From assembly GCA_022843905.1 (NCBI GenBank), contig JALHMT010000012.1, positions 81,203-145,202 of the forward strand: DNA of 64,000 nt, written 5' to 3'. Shown here in pieces: positions 1 to 9,323 of this stretch (positions are counted from its first letter, which is position 1; every line of letters begins with the position of its first letter). The position numbers were made by a program, and so were the translations under genes. The DNA is from Rubrivivax sp. GTDB lineage: Bacteria; Pseudomonadota; Gammaproteobacteria; Burkholderiales; Burkholderiaceae_C. A model generated the notes under the pieces. It worked only from the letters and a program-made list of their open reading frames with translations. It was not told the origin of the DNA and did not search any database.

Positions 1-1
1 C

Positions 2-937
2 GGCCTGATCATCAGCGAGGGCACCTCGCCCAGCCCCAACGGTCTGGGCTACCCGCGCATCCCCGGGCTGTACGACAAGGCGCAGGCCGAGGCCTGGAAG
101 GCCAGCACGGCGGCCGTGCACGAGCAGGGCGGCAAGATCTTCGTGCAGTTCATGCACTGCGGCCGCGTGGCGCATGTCGCCAACCTGCCGGCCGGCGCCG
201 AGGTGCTGGGCCCCGGCAACGAGGTGTGCCCGGGCGAGATGTACACCGACACGCAGGGCATGCAGCCGCACAGCCCGCCGCGCGCGATGACCCTCGACGA
301 CCTCGAGCACGTCATCGAGGAACACGTGGCCGCCGCGAAGCTGGCGATGGATGCGGGCTTCGACGGCGTCGAGCTGCACGGTGCCAACGGCTACCTGATC
401 GAGCAGTTCCTCAACCCGCTCGTCAACCAGCGCACCGACGGCTACGGCGGCAGCGACGAACGCCGCAACCGCCTGGCGCTGGAGATCGCGCGCGCCACCA
501 TCGCCGCCATCGGCCGCGATCGGGTGGGCATGCGGCTGTCGCCCTACGGCGTGTTCAACGGCACCGGCGCCTTCCCCGAGGTGCAGGCGCAGTACCTGAC
601 GCTGGTCCACTCCCTGTCGGCACTGGGCTTGCTGTACGTGCACCTGGTCGACCACTCGGCTATGGGCGCGCCGCCGGTGCCGGCCGATTTCAAGCTCAAG
701 CTGCGTGCGGGCTTCGATGGCCTGTTCATCGTGTCCGGCGGCTTCGACCATGCCAGCGCCGAACAGGCCTTGCTCGACAAGAAGGGGGACCTCGTCGCCT
801 TCGGGCGCCCGTTCCTGGCCAATCCCGACCTGGTGGCGCGCATGCGCAAGGACGCCCCGCTCAACGCTCCGGATGAAGCCACCTTCTACGTGCCCGGCGC
901 CAAGGGCTACACCGACTATCCCGCCCTGGCCGCCTGA
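2..937 (+). CDS. Old Yellow Enzyme family NADH:flavin oxidoreductase / alkene reductase (5' truncated)
   Basis: FMN-dependent oxidoreductase of the OYE family (NemA/xenobiotic reductase-like), expected to reduce activated C=C bonds or nitro groups with NAD(P)H in the cytoplasm. The frame is open from base 2, so the start lies outside the window; about 55-60 N-terminal residues of a usual ~365 are missing. Family landmarks are LIISEGT and the GYPRIPG turn, QFMHCGRVAH, GANGYLIEQFLNP, the RTDGYGG loop that closes over FMN, and LVAFGRPFLANPDL near the C-terminus. It is followed 51 bp later by a co-directional corA gene. The family is certain; the substrate is not. Confidence 0.9.
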   Translation, partial: GLIISEGTSPSPNGLGYPRIPGLYDKAQAEAWKASTAAVHEQGGKIFVQFMHCGRVAHVANLPAGAEVLGPGNEVCPGEMYTDTQGMQPHSPPRAMTLDDLEHVIEEHVAAAKLAMDAGFDGVELHGANGYLIEQFLNPLVNQRTDGYGGSDERRNRLALEIARATIAAIGRDRVGMRLSPYGVFNGTGAFPEVQAQYLTLVHSLSALGLLYVHLVDHSAMGAPPVPADFKLKLRAGFDGLFIVSGGFDHASAEQALLDKKGDLVAFGRPFLANPDLVARMRKDAPLNAPDEATFYVPGAKGYTDYPALAA

Positions 938-988
938 TCCAGGCAGGCCCCGCTTGCAGGGTGAACATGGCACCAGAGGTCGCGGGCG

Positions 989-1960
989 ATGACGTCCATC
1001 GTGAACAGCGTGGCGTACCGGGACGGCCAGGATCTCGGCGAGGTCCCCCTCGACCAGATCAGCGACGTCCTCAGGCAGCCCGGCACCTTCGTGTGGCTGG
1101 GTCTGCACGAGCCCGACGACGTGCTGCTGCTCAAGATCCAGGGCGAGTTCGGCCTGCATGAACTGGCCGTCGAAGACGCCCACCACGCCCACCAGAGACC
1201 CAAGATCGAGGCCTACAGCAACTCGCTGTTCATCGTGCTGAAGACGGCGCAGCTGGAAGGGGGCGCGGTGGTCTACGGCGAGACGCACCTCTTCGTCGGT
1301 GCCAACTTCCTGGTGTCGGTGCGGCACGGCGCCTCGTCGAGCTACGCCCAGGTCCTGCAGCGATGCGAAGTCGGCAACAAGGGTCTGCGCAAGGGGCCCG
1401 GATTCGCGCTGTATGCGCTGCTGGACTTCGTGGCCGACAACTACCAACCCATCGTGGCGCAGTTCGAGCAGGACTTCGAAGCCATCGAGACCGACATCTT
1501 CAAGGACCGCTACGACGGTCTGGTGATCGAGCGTCTGTACATGTTGAAGCGCCGGCTGCTGGAGTTGCGCAACGCGGCCCTGCCTCTGGCGGACATCAGC
1601 GCCGAGCTGATGCGCCTGCATGAAGATGTGATCCCGAAGGAACTGCGCGCCTACTTCCGAGACATCCAGGATCACGTCTCGCGGCTGGTGGGCCAGGTCG
1701 ACGGCATGCGCGACATGCTGACCACGGCCATGCAGGTGAACCTGGCCCTGGTCGCCAACAACCAGAACGAGGTCGTCAAGCGCCTGGCAGGCTGGGGCGC
1801 GATCCTCGCCATCCCCACCGTGGTGTTCAGCCTGTACGGCATGAACTTCGAAGACATGCCCGAGCTGACGTGGCGCGCGGGCTACCCCCTGGCCGTGGGC
1901 GCGACCCTGCTCGGCTGCGTCTTCGTCTACCGGCGGCTGCGTCGTGCCGGATGGGTCTAG
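989..1960 (+). CDS. corA: CorA family Mg2+/Co2+/Zn2+ transporter
   Basis: Inner-membrane pentameric divalent cation channel or transporter of 323 residues, the usual CorA length. The N-terminal two thirds is the cytoplasmic alpha/beta funnel and long stalk helix. Two C-terminal membrane helices carry the signature loop YGMNF at residues 283-287, the family's selectivity filter. The start ATG at 989 gives a full-length N-terminus. The sequence alone cannot say whether it imports Mg2+ or exports Zn2+ (ZntB-like). No regulatory element was recognised upstream. Confidence 0.93.
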   Translation: MTSIVNSVAYRDGQDLGEVPLDQISDVLRQPGTFVWLGLHEPDDVLLLKIQGEFGLHELAVEDAHHAHQRPKIEAYSNSLFIVLKTAQLEGGAVVYGETHLFVGANFLVSVRHGASSSYAQVLQRCEVGNKGLRKGPGFALYALLDFVADNYQPIVAQFEQDFEAIETDIFKDRYDGLVIERLYMLKRRLLELRNAALPLADISAELMRLHEDVIPKELRAYFRDIQDHVSRLVGQVDGMRDMLTTAMQVNLALVANNQNEVVKRLAGWGAILAIPTVVFSLYGMNFEDMPELTWRAGYPLAVGATLLGCVFVYRRLRRAGWV

Positions 1961-2076
1961 CCTTCGACGGCCCGGGGCGTAGGTTCCAGGCTGGTCGTAT
2001 CGGTCGCCCGAATCTGGCATGACCTTGTACGCCCGAGGTCTGGTACGGTGGCCGATCCCTCCCTCCTGCCGCCGCC

Positions 2077-3651
2077 ATGCTCCAAGACAGCTTCGACATC
2101 CTGATCTCGGGCGGTGAGCTCATCGACGGCACGGGTTCGCCCGCCTTCCGCGCCGACGTCGGCGTTCGCGGCGACCGCATCGTCGCCGTGGGCGATCTGG
2201 CCGGCGCCTCGGCGACGCAGGTGCTCGACGCGCGCGGGCTGGCGGTGGCGCCCGGCTTCATCGACATCCACACGCACTCCGACTTCACGCTGATGGTGGA
2301 CGGCCGCGCCGACAGCCAGATCTGCCAGGGCGTGACCACCGAGGTCATCGGCCAGTGCGGCTTCAGCGCCGCGCCGATGGGCGATCCGCCCGACCCGGGC
2401 CAGATGCTCGGGCCCGTCGATGCCGGCGTGCCCATCTCCTGGCGCAGCTTCGGCCAGTACCTCGACGCGCTGCAGGGTGCACGGCCGGCCGTCAACGTGG
2501 CCGCCTTCGTCGGGCACGGCGCCTTGTGGCGGGCTGCGGGGTCGGGCGGTGTGACGGCGATGGAGCGGCTGGCCGAACAGGCTTTCGACGAAGGCGCCAT
2601 CGGTCTGTCGACGGGGCTGGAGTACTGGCCCGGCAACGAGGCGCCCGAAGAGGAGATCGTGGCGATGGCGCGCGTGGCCGCGCGCCGCGGCGGGCTGTAC
2701 GCCACGCACGTGCGCAACCGTGACGTCGACATCGAGAAGGGCTTCGCAGAAGCCCTGCGCGCCGCGCGGCGCAGCGGCGCACGGCTGCAGATCTCGCACA
2801 TCCAGCCCAAGTTCGGCGCGCCGCCGCGCGCCATGGCGCAGGCGCTGGAGGCGATCCACCGCGCCCGCACCGACGGTGTCGACGCCGCCTTCGACGTCAT
2901 CCCGCATGACTGGGCCCACACCGTCGTCGTATCGGTGCTGCCCGCCTGGGCGCGCGAGGGCGGCACGCCCGCCACCTTGCAGCGCCTGTCCGACCCCGTG
3001 CAGCGCGAGCGCATGAAGCACAACCCGAAGCCCATCTGGCGCCTGGTGACCGAAGGGCGCTGGGAGCGCATCGCGCTGCTGCAGTCGGCGGCGCACCCGG
3101 AGCTGGTGGGCATGGACATCGCCAGCATCGCGCGGCAGCGCGGCCGCGACCCGCACGACACCGTGTTCGACCTGCTGCTGGAAGAGGGCGAGGGTCTGGC
3201 GCAGATGATGTGGACCTCGCGCAACTTCGAGGACAGCGACATCTGCCTGTGCCTGCGCGACCCGGTCTGCTCGGTGATGTCCGACACGCTGGCGGTGTCG
3301 CCGGCCGGCCCGCTGAAGGACGTCATCGGTTCGCTCAGCGGCTACGGCTGGACGGCGCGGCTGCTGGGTCACTACACGCGCGAGATGGGCGTGCTGACGC
3401 TGGCCGAGGCGGTGCACCGCATCACCGGGCGTCCTGCCGAGCGGCTGCGGCTGGTCGACCGCGGCATCGTGCGGCGGTCGGCCTTCGCCGACCTGGTGGT
3501 CTTCGACCCCGCCGCGGTGCGCGACCAGTCGTCCATCGCCACGCCGGCCACCCATCCCGCGGGCTTCCGCCACGTGGTGGTGAACGGGCAGGTCGTGCTG
3601 CGCGAGGGCGTGCGCAACGCCGAGCGGCCCGGCCGCGTGCTGGGTCGCTGA
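2077..3651 (+). CDS. D-aminoacylase / N-acyl-D-amino-acid deacylase family amidohydrolase
   Basis: Metal-dependent amidohydrolase of 524 residues, expected to hydrolyse N-acyl-D-amino acids. The N-terminal beta-sandwich starts FDILISGGELIDGTG. The HxH metal motif is in GFIDIHTHSDF, and the family segment QGVTTEVIGQCGFS holds the conserved cysteine used as a metal ligand in D-aminoacylases. GLSTGLEYWPG, THVRNRD and LQISHIQPK follow in family order. The C-terminal half contains GRPAERLRLVDRGIVRR and the DLVVFDP strand that returns to the beta-sandwich. The stop lies 15 bp from the convergent antiporter gene. Acyl and amino-acid specificity cannot be read. Confidence 0.9.
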   Translation: MLQDSFDILISGGELIDGTGSPAFRADVGVRGDRIVAVGDLAGASATQVLDARGLAVAPGFIDIHTHSDFTLMVDGRADSQICQGVTTEVIGQCGFSAAPMGDPPDPGQMLGPVDAGVPISWRSFGQYLDALQGARPAVNVAAFVGHGALWRAAGSGGVTAMERLAEQAFDEGAIGLSTGLEYWPGNEAPEEEIVAMARVAARRGGLYATHVRNRDVDIEKGFAEALRAARRSGARLQISHIQPKFGAPPRAMAQALEAIHRARTDGVDAAFDVIPHDWAHTVVVSVLPAWAREGGTPATLQRLSDPVQRERMKHNPKPIWRLVTEGRWERIALLQSAAHPELVGMDIASIARQRGRDPHDTVFDLLLEEGEGLAQMMWTSRNFEDSDICLCLRDPVCSVMSDTLAVSPAGPLKDVIGSLSGYGWTARLLGHYTREMGVLTLAEAVHRITGRPAERLRLVDRGIVRRSAFADLVVFDPAAVRDQSSIATPATHPAGFRHVVVNGQVVLREGVRNAERPGRVLGR

Positions 3652-3666
3652 GCCGCTGCACTTTCT

Positions 3667-5481
3667 TCAGGGCTTGGCCGAGGTCACCGCCGCCGTCTCT
3701 TCGCTCAACGGCACGCCCGCACGCGTGGGCGGGCTCAGCGGTTCGGGCTTCATGCGGTTGCTGTGCATCAGTTCCACGCCGGCCAGCATGCCGCCGGTGG
3801 CCTGCAGTTCCAGGCGCTCCTGGTCGCGGCGGCGTACGTCGGCGGCCACCGCGGCGGCCTCGTCGGGCCCGGCGCCCACGCAGCGCAGGGCGGCTTCCCC
3901 GAACGCGCTGGCCGACTCGAAGGTCTCGCGGATCTGGTAATCCACGCCCGAGGCCAGCAGTTTCAGCGCGTGCGCGCGGTCGTAGGACCGCACCAGCAGC
4001 CTGGCCTGCGGGAACTCGTGCTTCACCAGTTCGGCGATCTTCAGCGAAGCCTCCTTGTCGTCCACGCACACGGCGATGGCCATCGCCGTGGCGGCGCCCG
4101 AGGCGTGCAGCACGTCCAGCCGTGTCCCGTCGCCGTAGTAGACCTTGAAGCCGAAGCGCTCGGCGGTCTGGATCATCTCCACGTCCATGTCGATGATGGA
4201 GACGTCCACGCGCCGCGCCAGCAGTGACTGGCTGGCCACCTGGCCGAAGCGGCCGAAGCCGATCATCAGCACGCTGCCGCTGAGGCCGTCGGGGCGTTCC
4301 ACGCGGTCGGTCGATGCCGCGGTGGCCGGCACCAGCCACTTCAGCGCGCCCACGGCCAGGGGCGTGAGCGCCATCGAGAAGATGACGACGGCCGTCATCA
4401 CGGCGTTCACGGTGCCGTCGATGAGGCCGGCCTGTTGCGCGGCGACATACAGCACGAAGGCGAACTCGCCGCCCTGCGCCATCAGCACCATGCGGTGCAC
4501 GGCGTCGGCATGGCGGGCGCGGAAGACGCGTGCCACGGCGTAGATGCCGAGCGCCTTGACGAGCATGAAGACGGCCACCGCCGCCACGATCTGCTGCCCC
4601 TGCGTGGCGAACACGGCGATGTCCAGCGACATGCCCACGCTCAGGAAGAACAGGCCCAGCAGGATGCCGCGGAAGGGCTCGATGTCGGCTTCCAGCTGGT
4701 GGCGGAAGCTCGACTCCGACAGCATCACGCCGGCCAGGAAGGCGCCCATCGCCATCGACAGCCCGGCCGACTGCATCAGCAGCGCCGAGCCCAGCACCAC
4801 CAGCAGCGCGGCGGCCGTCATCACCTCGCGCGCCTTGGCCGCCGCGAGGATCCTGAACAGCGGGTTCAGCAGCCAGCGCCCGGCCACCATCACGAAGGCC
4901 ACCGCCACCACCGCCACGCCCACCACCAGCCACAGCGGCCGGCCGGAGTCGACGTGCACCGGCCCGATGAGCGCCACGATGAGCAGCAGCGGCACGATGG
5001 CCAGGTCTTCCAGCAGGAGGATGGACACCACCTTCTGACCGCGCGGGCTGACGGTCTCGCCGCGCTCGTCCATCAGCAGCATCACCGTGGCGGTGGACGT
5101 CAGTACGAAGCCGGTGGCACCCACGAAGGCCACCGGCAGGCTCAGCCCGAACAGCAGCCCGACGCCGGTGAGCAGGGCGCTGCACACCAGCACCTGCGCC
5201 AGGCCGAGGCCGAAGATGTCGTGGCGCAGGCTCCACAGGCGCTTGGGCTGCATCTCCAGGCCGATGATGAACAGGAACATCACCACGCCGAGCTCGGCCA
5301 CGTGCAGGATGGCGGCCGGGTCGGCGAACAGCGCCGCACCGAAGGGCCCGATGGCCACGCCCGCCGCCAGGTAGCCCAGCACCGAGCCCAGGCCCAGCTT
5401 CTTGAACAGCGGCACCGCGACCACGCCGGCAGCGAGCAGGGCAACGACCTGCACGAGTTGTTCGCCACCTGCTGCTGCCAT
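3667..5481 (-). CDS. CPA2-family cation:proton antiporter with TrkA-N domain (KefB/KefC type)
   Basis: Inner-membrane monovalent cation/H+ antiporter of 604 residues. The first ~390 residues are about twelve hydrophobic helices of the Na+/H+ exchanger fold. They are followed by an RCK/TrkA-N NAD-binding domain with the Rossmann glycine motif GFGRFGQVASQSLL and YGDGTRLDVL, as in glutathione-gated K+ efflux systems. The C-terminal ~90 residues are polar and poorly conserved. The start ATG at 5481 has a purine-rich AGAAGGGA upstream and diverges from the histidine kinase gene. No kefF/kefG ancillary gene is adjacent, so glutathione gating is only inferred from the family. Confidence 0.92.
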   Translation of the reverse strand: MAAAGGEQLVQVVALLAAGVVAVPLFKKLGLGSVLGYLAAGVAIGPFGAALFADPAAILHVAELGVVMFLFIIGLEMQPKRLWSLRHDIFGLGLAQVLVCSALLTGVGLLFGLSLPVAFVGATGFVLTSTATVMLLMDERGETVSPRGQKVVSILLLEDLAIVPLLLIVALIGPVHVDSGRPLWLVVGVAVVAVAFVMVAGRWLLNPLFRILAAAKAREVMTAAALLVVLGSALLMQSAGLSMAMGAFLAGVMLSESSFRHQLEADIEPFRGILLGLFFLSVGMSLDIAVFATQGQQIVAAVAVFMLVKALGIYAVARVFRARHADAVHRMVLMAQGGEFAFVLYVAAQQAGLIDGTVNAVMTAVVIFSMALTPLAVGALKWLVPATAASTDRVERPDGLSGSVLMIGFGRFGQVASQSLLARRVDVSIIDMDVEMIQTAERFGFKVYYGDGTRLDVLHASGAATAMAIAVCVDDKEASLKIAELVKHEFPQARLLVRSYDRAHALKLLASGVDYQIRETFESASAFGEAALRCVGAGPDEAAAVAADVRRRDQERLELQATGGMLAGVELMHSNRMKPEPLSPPTRAGVPLSEETAAVTSAKP

Positions 5482-5670
5482 CGGCCGTGTCCCTTCTGAA
5501 AGCTGGGCTGCGGTCCCTCGAGCGGGCCAGCGGTGACCCGTTCTACATCAATTCCGCAAGTCGGACTTGAAGGGTGGGAGCGGCCGACCAAGGCGCTGGG
5601 GGTCGCGCTGTACCGAAGCGACAGGCCCGCAGCCCGGGCCGGCCCGGCGAGGAAGGCGCACACTCGGCCC

Positions 5671-6804
5671 ATGAGCACCTTTCCCGCCTTCATCATCGAC
5701 AACGTCGACGCCATCGTCGACGAGTGGGAGGCCTTCGCCCGCACGACCGGGCCGGCTGCCGCCAACCTGTCGGTGAGCGGCTTGCGCGACCATGCCAAGG
5801 TGGTGCTGCAGGCCGTGGCCGCCGACATGGGGAGCTACCAGAACGCCGTCGAGCAGCACCAGAAGTCGCTGGGGGCGCCGGAGCCGGTTCAACCCGGCCA
5901 GGTGCAGCGCACGTCGCGGCTGCACGCCCAGCACCGCTTCGAACAAGGCTTCACGCTGACCGAGATGGTGTCGGAGTACCGCGCGCTGCGCGCCTCGGTG
6001 ATCCGGCGCTGGACGGCGCAGCTCCCGACCGCCGACGAGGCGCAGCTGGCCGCGCTGACGCGCTTCGGCGAAGCCATCGACGAAGGTCTGACCGAGTCCA
6101 TCGCCTGGTACTCCAAACGCCTGGAAGACTCGCGCAACCTGCTCGTCGGTGCCTTCGCGCACGACCTGCGCAGTCCGCTGGGCGCCGTGCGCATGTCGGC
6201 CGAGTACCTGCTGCGCACCGACAAGCTGCGCGACGGCGAACTGCGCGCGGTCGGCCGCATCGTGTCGTCGTCGATGCGCATGGGCCGCTACGTCAACGAC
6301 CTGCTCGACTTCACGCAGACGCTGCTGGGTGCGGGCCTGCCCATCGTGCGCGGCACGCTGGACCTGGCGGCATTGTGCGAGGACGTGGTCGACGAACAGC
6401 GTGCCGCCCACCCCGAGGCCAAGATCGAGTTCGAGGCCACGGCGCCGGTGATGGGGCAGTGGGACGCCCAGCGCCTGTCGCAGGTCATCGGCAACCTCGT
6501 TTCGAACGGCATCAGCCATGGTGAGCCGGGCGAGCCGGTCACCGTGCGACTGCGCGCCGGTGCCGGCGAGGCCACCCTCGAGGTGCACAACCTGGGCGAT
6601 CCCATAGCCCCCGCGGCGCTCGGCACGCTGTTCCAGCCGCTCATGCAGGGACGCGGCGAGGGCGAGCGTCGGCGCGGCGCGTCGGGGCTGGGGCTGGGCC
6701 TGTACATCGTGCGCGAGATCACCGTGGCGCACGGCGGCAAGGTGGGCGTGGTGTCGGAGGCCGCCACGGGGACGACCTTCACGGTGGCGCTGCCCGTGGC
6801 CTGA
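5671..6804 (+). CDS. Sensor histidine kinase with N-terminal RsbRD-like helical domain
   Basis: Soluble histidine kinase of 377 residues without membrane helices. Residues 1-150 are helical and resemble the RsbT co-antagonist N-terminal (RsbRD_N-type) domain. The HisKA H-box AHDLRSPLGA has the phospho-accepting His at residue 164. The ATPase domain shows the N-box NLVSNGISHG and the G-box GLGLGLYIVREI. ATG 5671 is preferred because homologous sequence starts there; an upstream in-frame extension to 5533 is low-complexity and not family-like. It is an orphan, with no response regulator next to it. The signal sensed is unknown. Confidence 0.88.
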   Translation: MSTFPAFIIDNVDAIVDEWEAFARTTGPAAANLSVSGLRDHAKVVLQAVAADMGSYQNAVEQHQKSLGAPEPVQPGQVQRTSRLHAQHRFEQGFTLTEMVSEYRALRASVIRRWTAQLPTADEAQLAALTRFGEAIDEGLTESIAWYSKRLEDSRNLLVGAFAHDLRSPLGAVRMSAEYLLRTDKLRDGELRAVGRIVSSSMRMGRYVNDLLDFTQTLLGAGLPIVRGTLDLAALCEDVVDEQRAAHPEAKIEFEATAPVMGQWDAQRLSQVIGNLVSNGISHGEPGEPVTVRLRAGAGEATLEVHNLGDPIAPAALGTLFQPLMQGRGEGERRRGASGLGLGLYIVREITVAHGGKVGVVSEAATGTTFTVALPVA

Positions 6805-6838
6805 CGTCGATCGGCGATGCCGGCCGTCGCGAAGGCGG

Positions 6839-7153
6839 TCAGTACGACAGCTTGTGCGTGTCGACGTCGATGTGCACCTCGTCGCTGCCCAGCAAGGCCG
6901 TGGCCGCCAGGGCGAAGTCCCCGCGCAGCCGCTCGTCGGCCTGGAAGCCGTGGGCATCGATGGCCTGCGCCAGTGCCACCAGCTTGTCGCCGCTCAGCAC
7001 CTTGCCCATCGGGCGCAGCGGCTCGCAGTCGTGGGCGTTGAACTGCTCGTCGAGCCAGCGCCGCGCTTCGACGGCGGCCATGCGGCTGCCGTCGGGCGGC
7101 ACGTGGCAGATGACTTCGACGGGACCGAAGGACAGGCGGACGGTGGCTCTCAT
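6839..7153 (-). CDS. Hypothetical protein, 104 aa, downstream of arsA-like gene
   Basis: Small soluble protein that I do not recognise. It is acidic and shows no signal peptide, membrane helix or cysteine cluster. The C-terminus ends SDEVHIDVDTHKLSY, and the middle holds a helix-rich segment VALAQAIDAHGFQAD. It begins 35 bp after the stop of the ArsA-type ATPase on the same strand, so it is probably co-transcribed with it. The start ATG at 7153 has a GAGG about 8 nt upstream. It does not resemble ArsD or ArsR and lacks the vicinal cysteines of the ArsD metallochaperone. Confidence 0.65.
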   Translation of the reverse strand: MRATVRLSFGPVEVICHVPPDGSRMAAVEARRWLDEQFNAHDCEPLRPMGKVLSGDKLVALAQAIDAHGFQADERLRGDFALAATALLGSDEVHIDVDTHKLSY

Positions 7154-7188
7154 GGGGGTGGCCTCGTGATGGATCTCTGGACGTCTGC

Positions 7189-8961
7189 TCAGCGCCCGGC
7201 GGGCGCGACACGATGGTCGTCACCGACCAGCTGCGACAGCCGGGCGAAACCGACCGGCGGCTCCGTCAGCCAGGGCAGGGCGAACAGGCGACGGGCCAGG
7301 CCCGCGGACAGGCGTTCGATCTGGCGCCTTTCGCCCACCAGACGGGCGGCCAGCAAGGGCTCGCGCGTGCCGGCGGCCAGCACGCTCTTGTTGAGCACCC
7401 AGGCAAAGGGTTCGATGCCGGCGCGGCGCAGGTCGTCCTGCAGGGCGGCGGCCTGCGATACCGGCGTCACCTCGGGCAGCGTCACCAGCACGATGCGGGT
7501 GTAGCCGCCGTCCTGCAGCCGCATCAGCGGCGTGACGATGCGCGCTGCCCCGTGGCCTTCGAACTCGCGCGTCATCTGCCGGTGGTACGCGCCGGTGGCG
7601 TCCATCAGCAGCATCGAATGCCCGGTGGGCGCGGTGTCCAGCACCACGAAGGCGCTGCGGCCCTCGCCGACGATGCGCGAGAAGGCGTGGAACACCGCCA
7701 CTTCCTCGGTGCAGGGCGACTGCAGGTCTTCCAGCAGCAGCGCCTGTTCCTGCGCGTCGAGCCCCGGTGACTTCGCGGCCATGATCTTGTCGATGTAGCG
7801 CTGCGTCTCGACCCGCGGGTCGATGCGGCTCACGCGCAGGCCCGGCACCTGGCCGTCCAGCGTGACGGCCAGGTGGGCGGCCGGGTCGGTGGTGCTCAGG
7901 TGCACGCTGTGGCCGCGCTGCACCAGGCCCAGCGCCAGGGCGGCAGCGATGGTGGTCTTGCCCACGCCGCCCTTGCCCATCACCATCACCACGCCGTGGC
8001 CGGCGGCAGCCAGTTCATCGGCCAGTGCCGCCAGCCCTGGGAGTGCGGTGTCGGCCGTCGTCGGTGCCGGCGTGGCCGGCGCAGGCGGAGGGGCGCCGGG
8101 ACGCAGCAGAGCGCGCAGGGCCGGCAGGCCCACCGTGTCGAAGGCGCGCAGCGGTACGCGGTCCTGTGGCAGCGCAAGCAGCGCTGCGGGCAGGTGGTCC
8201 AGCGCCTGCCGCCCCAGGTCTTCGATGGCACGTGCCACGACGTCGCCGCGCTCGCTGGCCCGGAACACGCCGTTGACCGCCAGTCGCTGGTGGTTCAGGC
8301 CCAGCTCGCGCAGTTCGTCGGACGTGCGCGCGGCTTCCGCGATGGCCCCGGGGTCGGGCCGTGCCACCAGCACCACGGTGGTCTGTGCCGGATCGGCCAG
8401 GGCCTCGAGCGCAGCCTGGAAGCGCCGTTCCTGCATCTTCAGTCCCGAGTGCGGACCCAGGCAGGACGCGCCGCGGTCGTTGCCGTCCAGGAAGCCGGTC
8501 CAGGCCTTGGGCAGGCTCAGCAGGCGCAGGGTGTGCCCGGTGGGCGCGGTGTCGAAGACCACGTGGTCCCAGTCCGCGGCACCTTCGGCCAGCAGCGCCG
8601 AGAACTCGTCGAAGGCGGCGATCTCGGTGGTGCAGGCGCCCGACAGCTGCTCGCGCACGGTCGCCAGCTCCTGCGCGCTGGCGTCGGGCCCCATCTGCGC
8701 CAGCACACGCTGGCGGTAGGACTCGGCCGCCGTGTCGGGGTCGATGTTCAGCACCGACAGGCCCGGTGCGCCGGGCACCGGCACCGGCTGGTTGCGCAGC
8801 TCGATGCCCAGCATCTCGTCGAGGTTGGAAGCGGCGTCGGTGCTGACCAGCAGCACCCGCTTGCCGGCATCGGCCAGCGCCAGCGCGGCCGCGGTCGACA
8901 GCGAAGTCTTGCCGACGCCGCCCTTGCCGGTGAAGAACAGATGGCGCGTCGGGTCAGCCAT
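7189..8961 (-). CDS. arsA: ArsA-type arsenite/antimonite efflux ATPase (two-domain)
   Basis: Duplicated P-loop ATPase of 590 residues, like ArsA of plasmid R773 (583). The first half has GKGGVGKTS (residues 12-20) and DTAPTGHTLRLL; the second has GKGGVGKTTIAAA and DTAPTGHSMLLMD. Cysteines matching the three As(III)/Sb(III)-binding residues of ArsA are present in LSGACTTEI, GASCLGPHSG and LQSPCTEEV, which supports true metalloid-dependent ArsA over the GET3 or BchL branches. ATG 8961 begins MADPTRHLFFTGKGG, close to the canonical start; ATG 9048 would add 29 weakly conserved residues. No arsB, arsD, arsR or acr3 is in the neighbourhood, so the membrane partner must be elsewhere. Confidence 0.9.
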   Translation of the reverse strand: MADPTRHLFFTGKGGVGKTSLSTAAALALADAGKRVLLVSTDAASNLDEMLGIELRNQPVPVPGAPGLSVLNIDPDTAAESYRQRVLAQMGPDASAQELATVREQLSGACTTEIAAFDEFSALLAEGAADWDHVVFDTAPTGHTLRLLSLPKAWTGFLDGNDRGASCLGPHSGLKMQERRFQAALEALADPAQTTVVLVARPDPGAIAEAARTSDELRELGLNHQRLAVNGVFRASERGDVVARAIEDLGRQALDHLPAALLALPQDRVPLRAFDTVGLPALRALLRPGAPPPAPATPAPTTADTALPGLAALADELAAAGHGVVMVMGKGGVGKTTIAAALALGLVQRGHSVHLSTTDPAAHLAVTLDGQVPGLRVSRIDPRVETQRYIDKIMAAKSPGLDAQEQALLLEDLQSPCTEEVAVFHAFSRIVGEGRSAFVVLDTAPTGHSMLLMDATGAYHRQMTREFEGHGAARIVTPLMRLQDGGYTRIVLVTLPEVTPVSQAAALQDDLRRAGIEPFAWVLNKSVLAAGTREPLLAARLVGERRQIERLSAGLARRLFALPWLTEPPVGFARLSQLVGDDHRVAPAGR

Positions 8962-9323
8962 GAAGCCGATGGCGCCGACGGAGCCGGTCTGCGCTGTCCC
9001 TTCGCCTCGGGTGTCGTCGTCGTGCGATGTGGGGCTTCTGGTGGGCATGGGTGGCTGGTGGGGTTGGACAGTCGAAGGCGCGATGGCGCGATGGCACGGG
9101 CCCCGACGGGCAGCCGGGGTGCCTGCCGCTTGGGGCAGATTGCCACGTTCCCCGCCGCCAGGCGCGGCCGGAGCTTGCGCAGGCTCAAGGTTCTTGGCAT
9201 TTGCGGCACGGGGGATCGCCCCGCCACGGCACCCCGCCTTGCGCCCGCGCAATGCGCCGCGGGCGTCGACAGGCCATGCTGGGCGGACCCGTTCCCCCTG
9301 ACCCGGCGCAAGGAGTGACCACG
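8962..9323. other. Divergent intergenic region between arsA and the DUF302 gene
   Basis: About 360 bp separates the two divergent genes; it is about 275 bp if arsA starts at 9048. It should hold both promoters. I see a tandem gcgcgatgg near 9080 and several G-runs, but no convincing -35/-10 pair or recognisable ArsR operator. No additional gene is supported here. Confidence 0.4.

Noticed and set aside
1957..3573. Long minus-strand frames opposite the amidohydrolase gene
   Set aside because: Shadows of the D-aminoacylase-like gene; no start signal or conserved motif.
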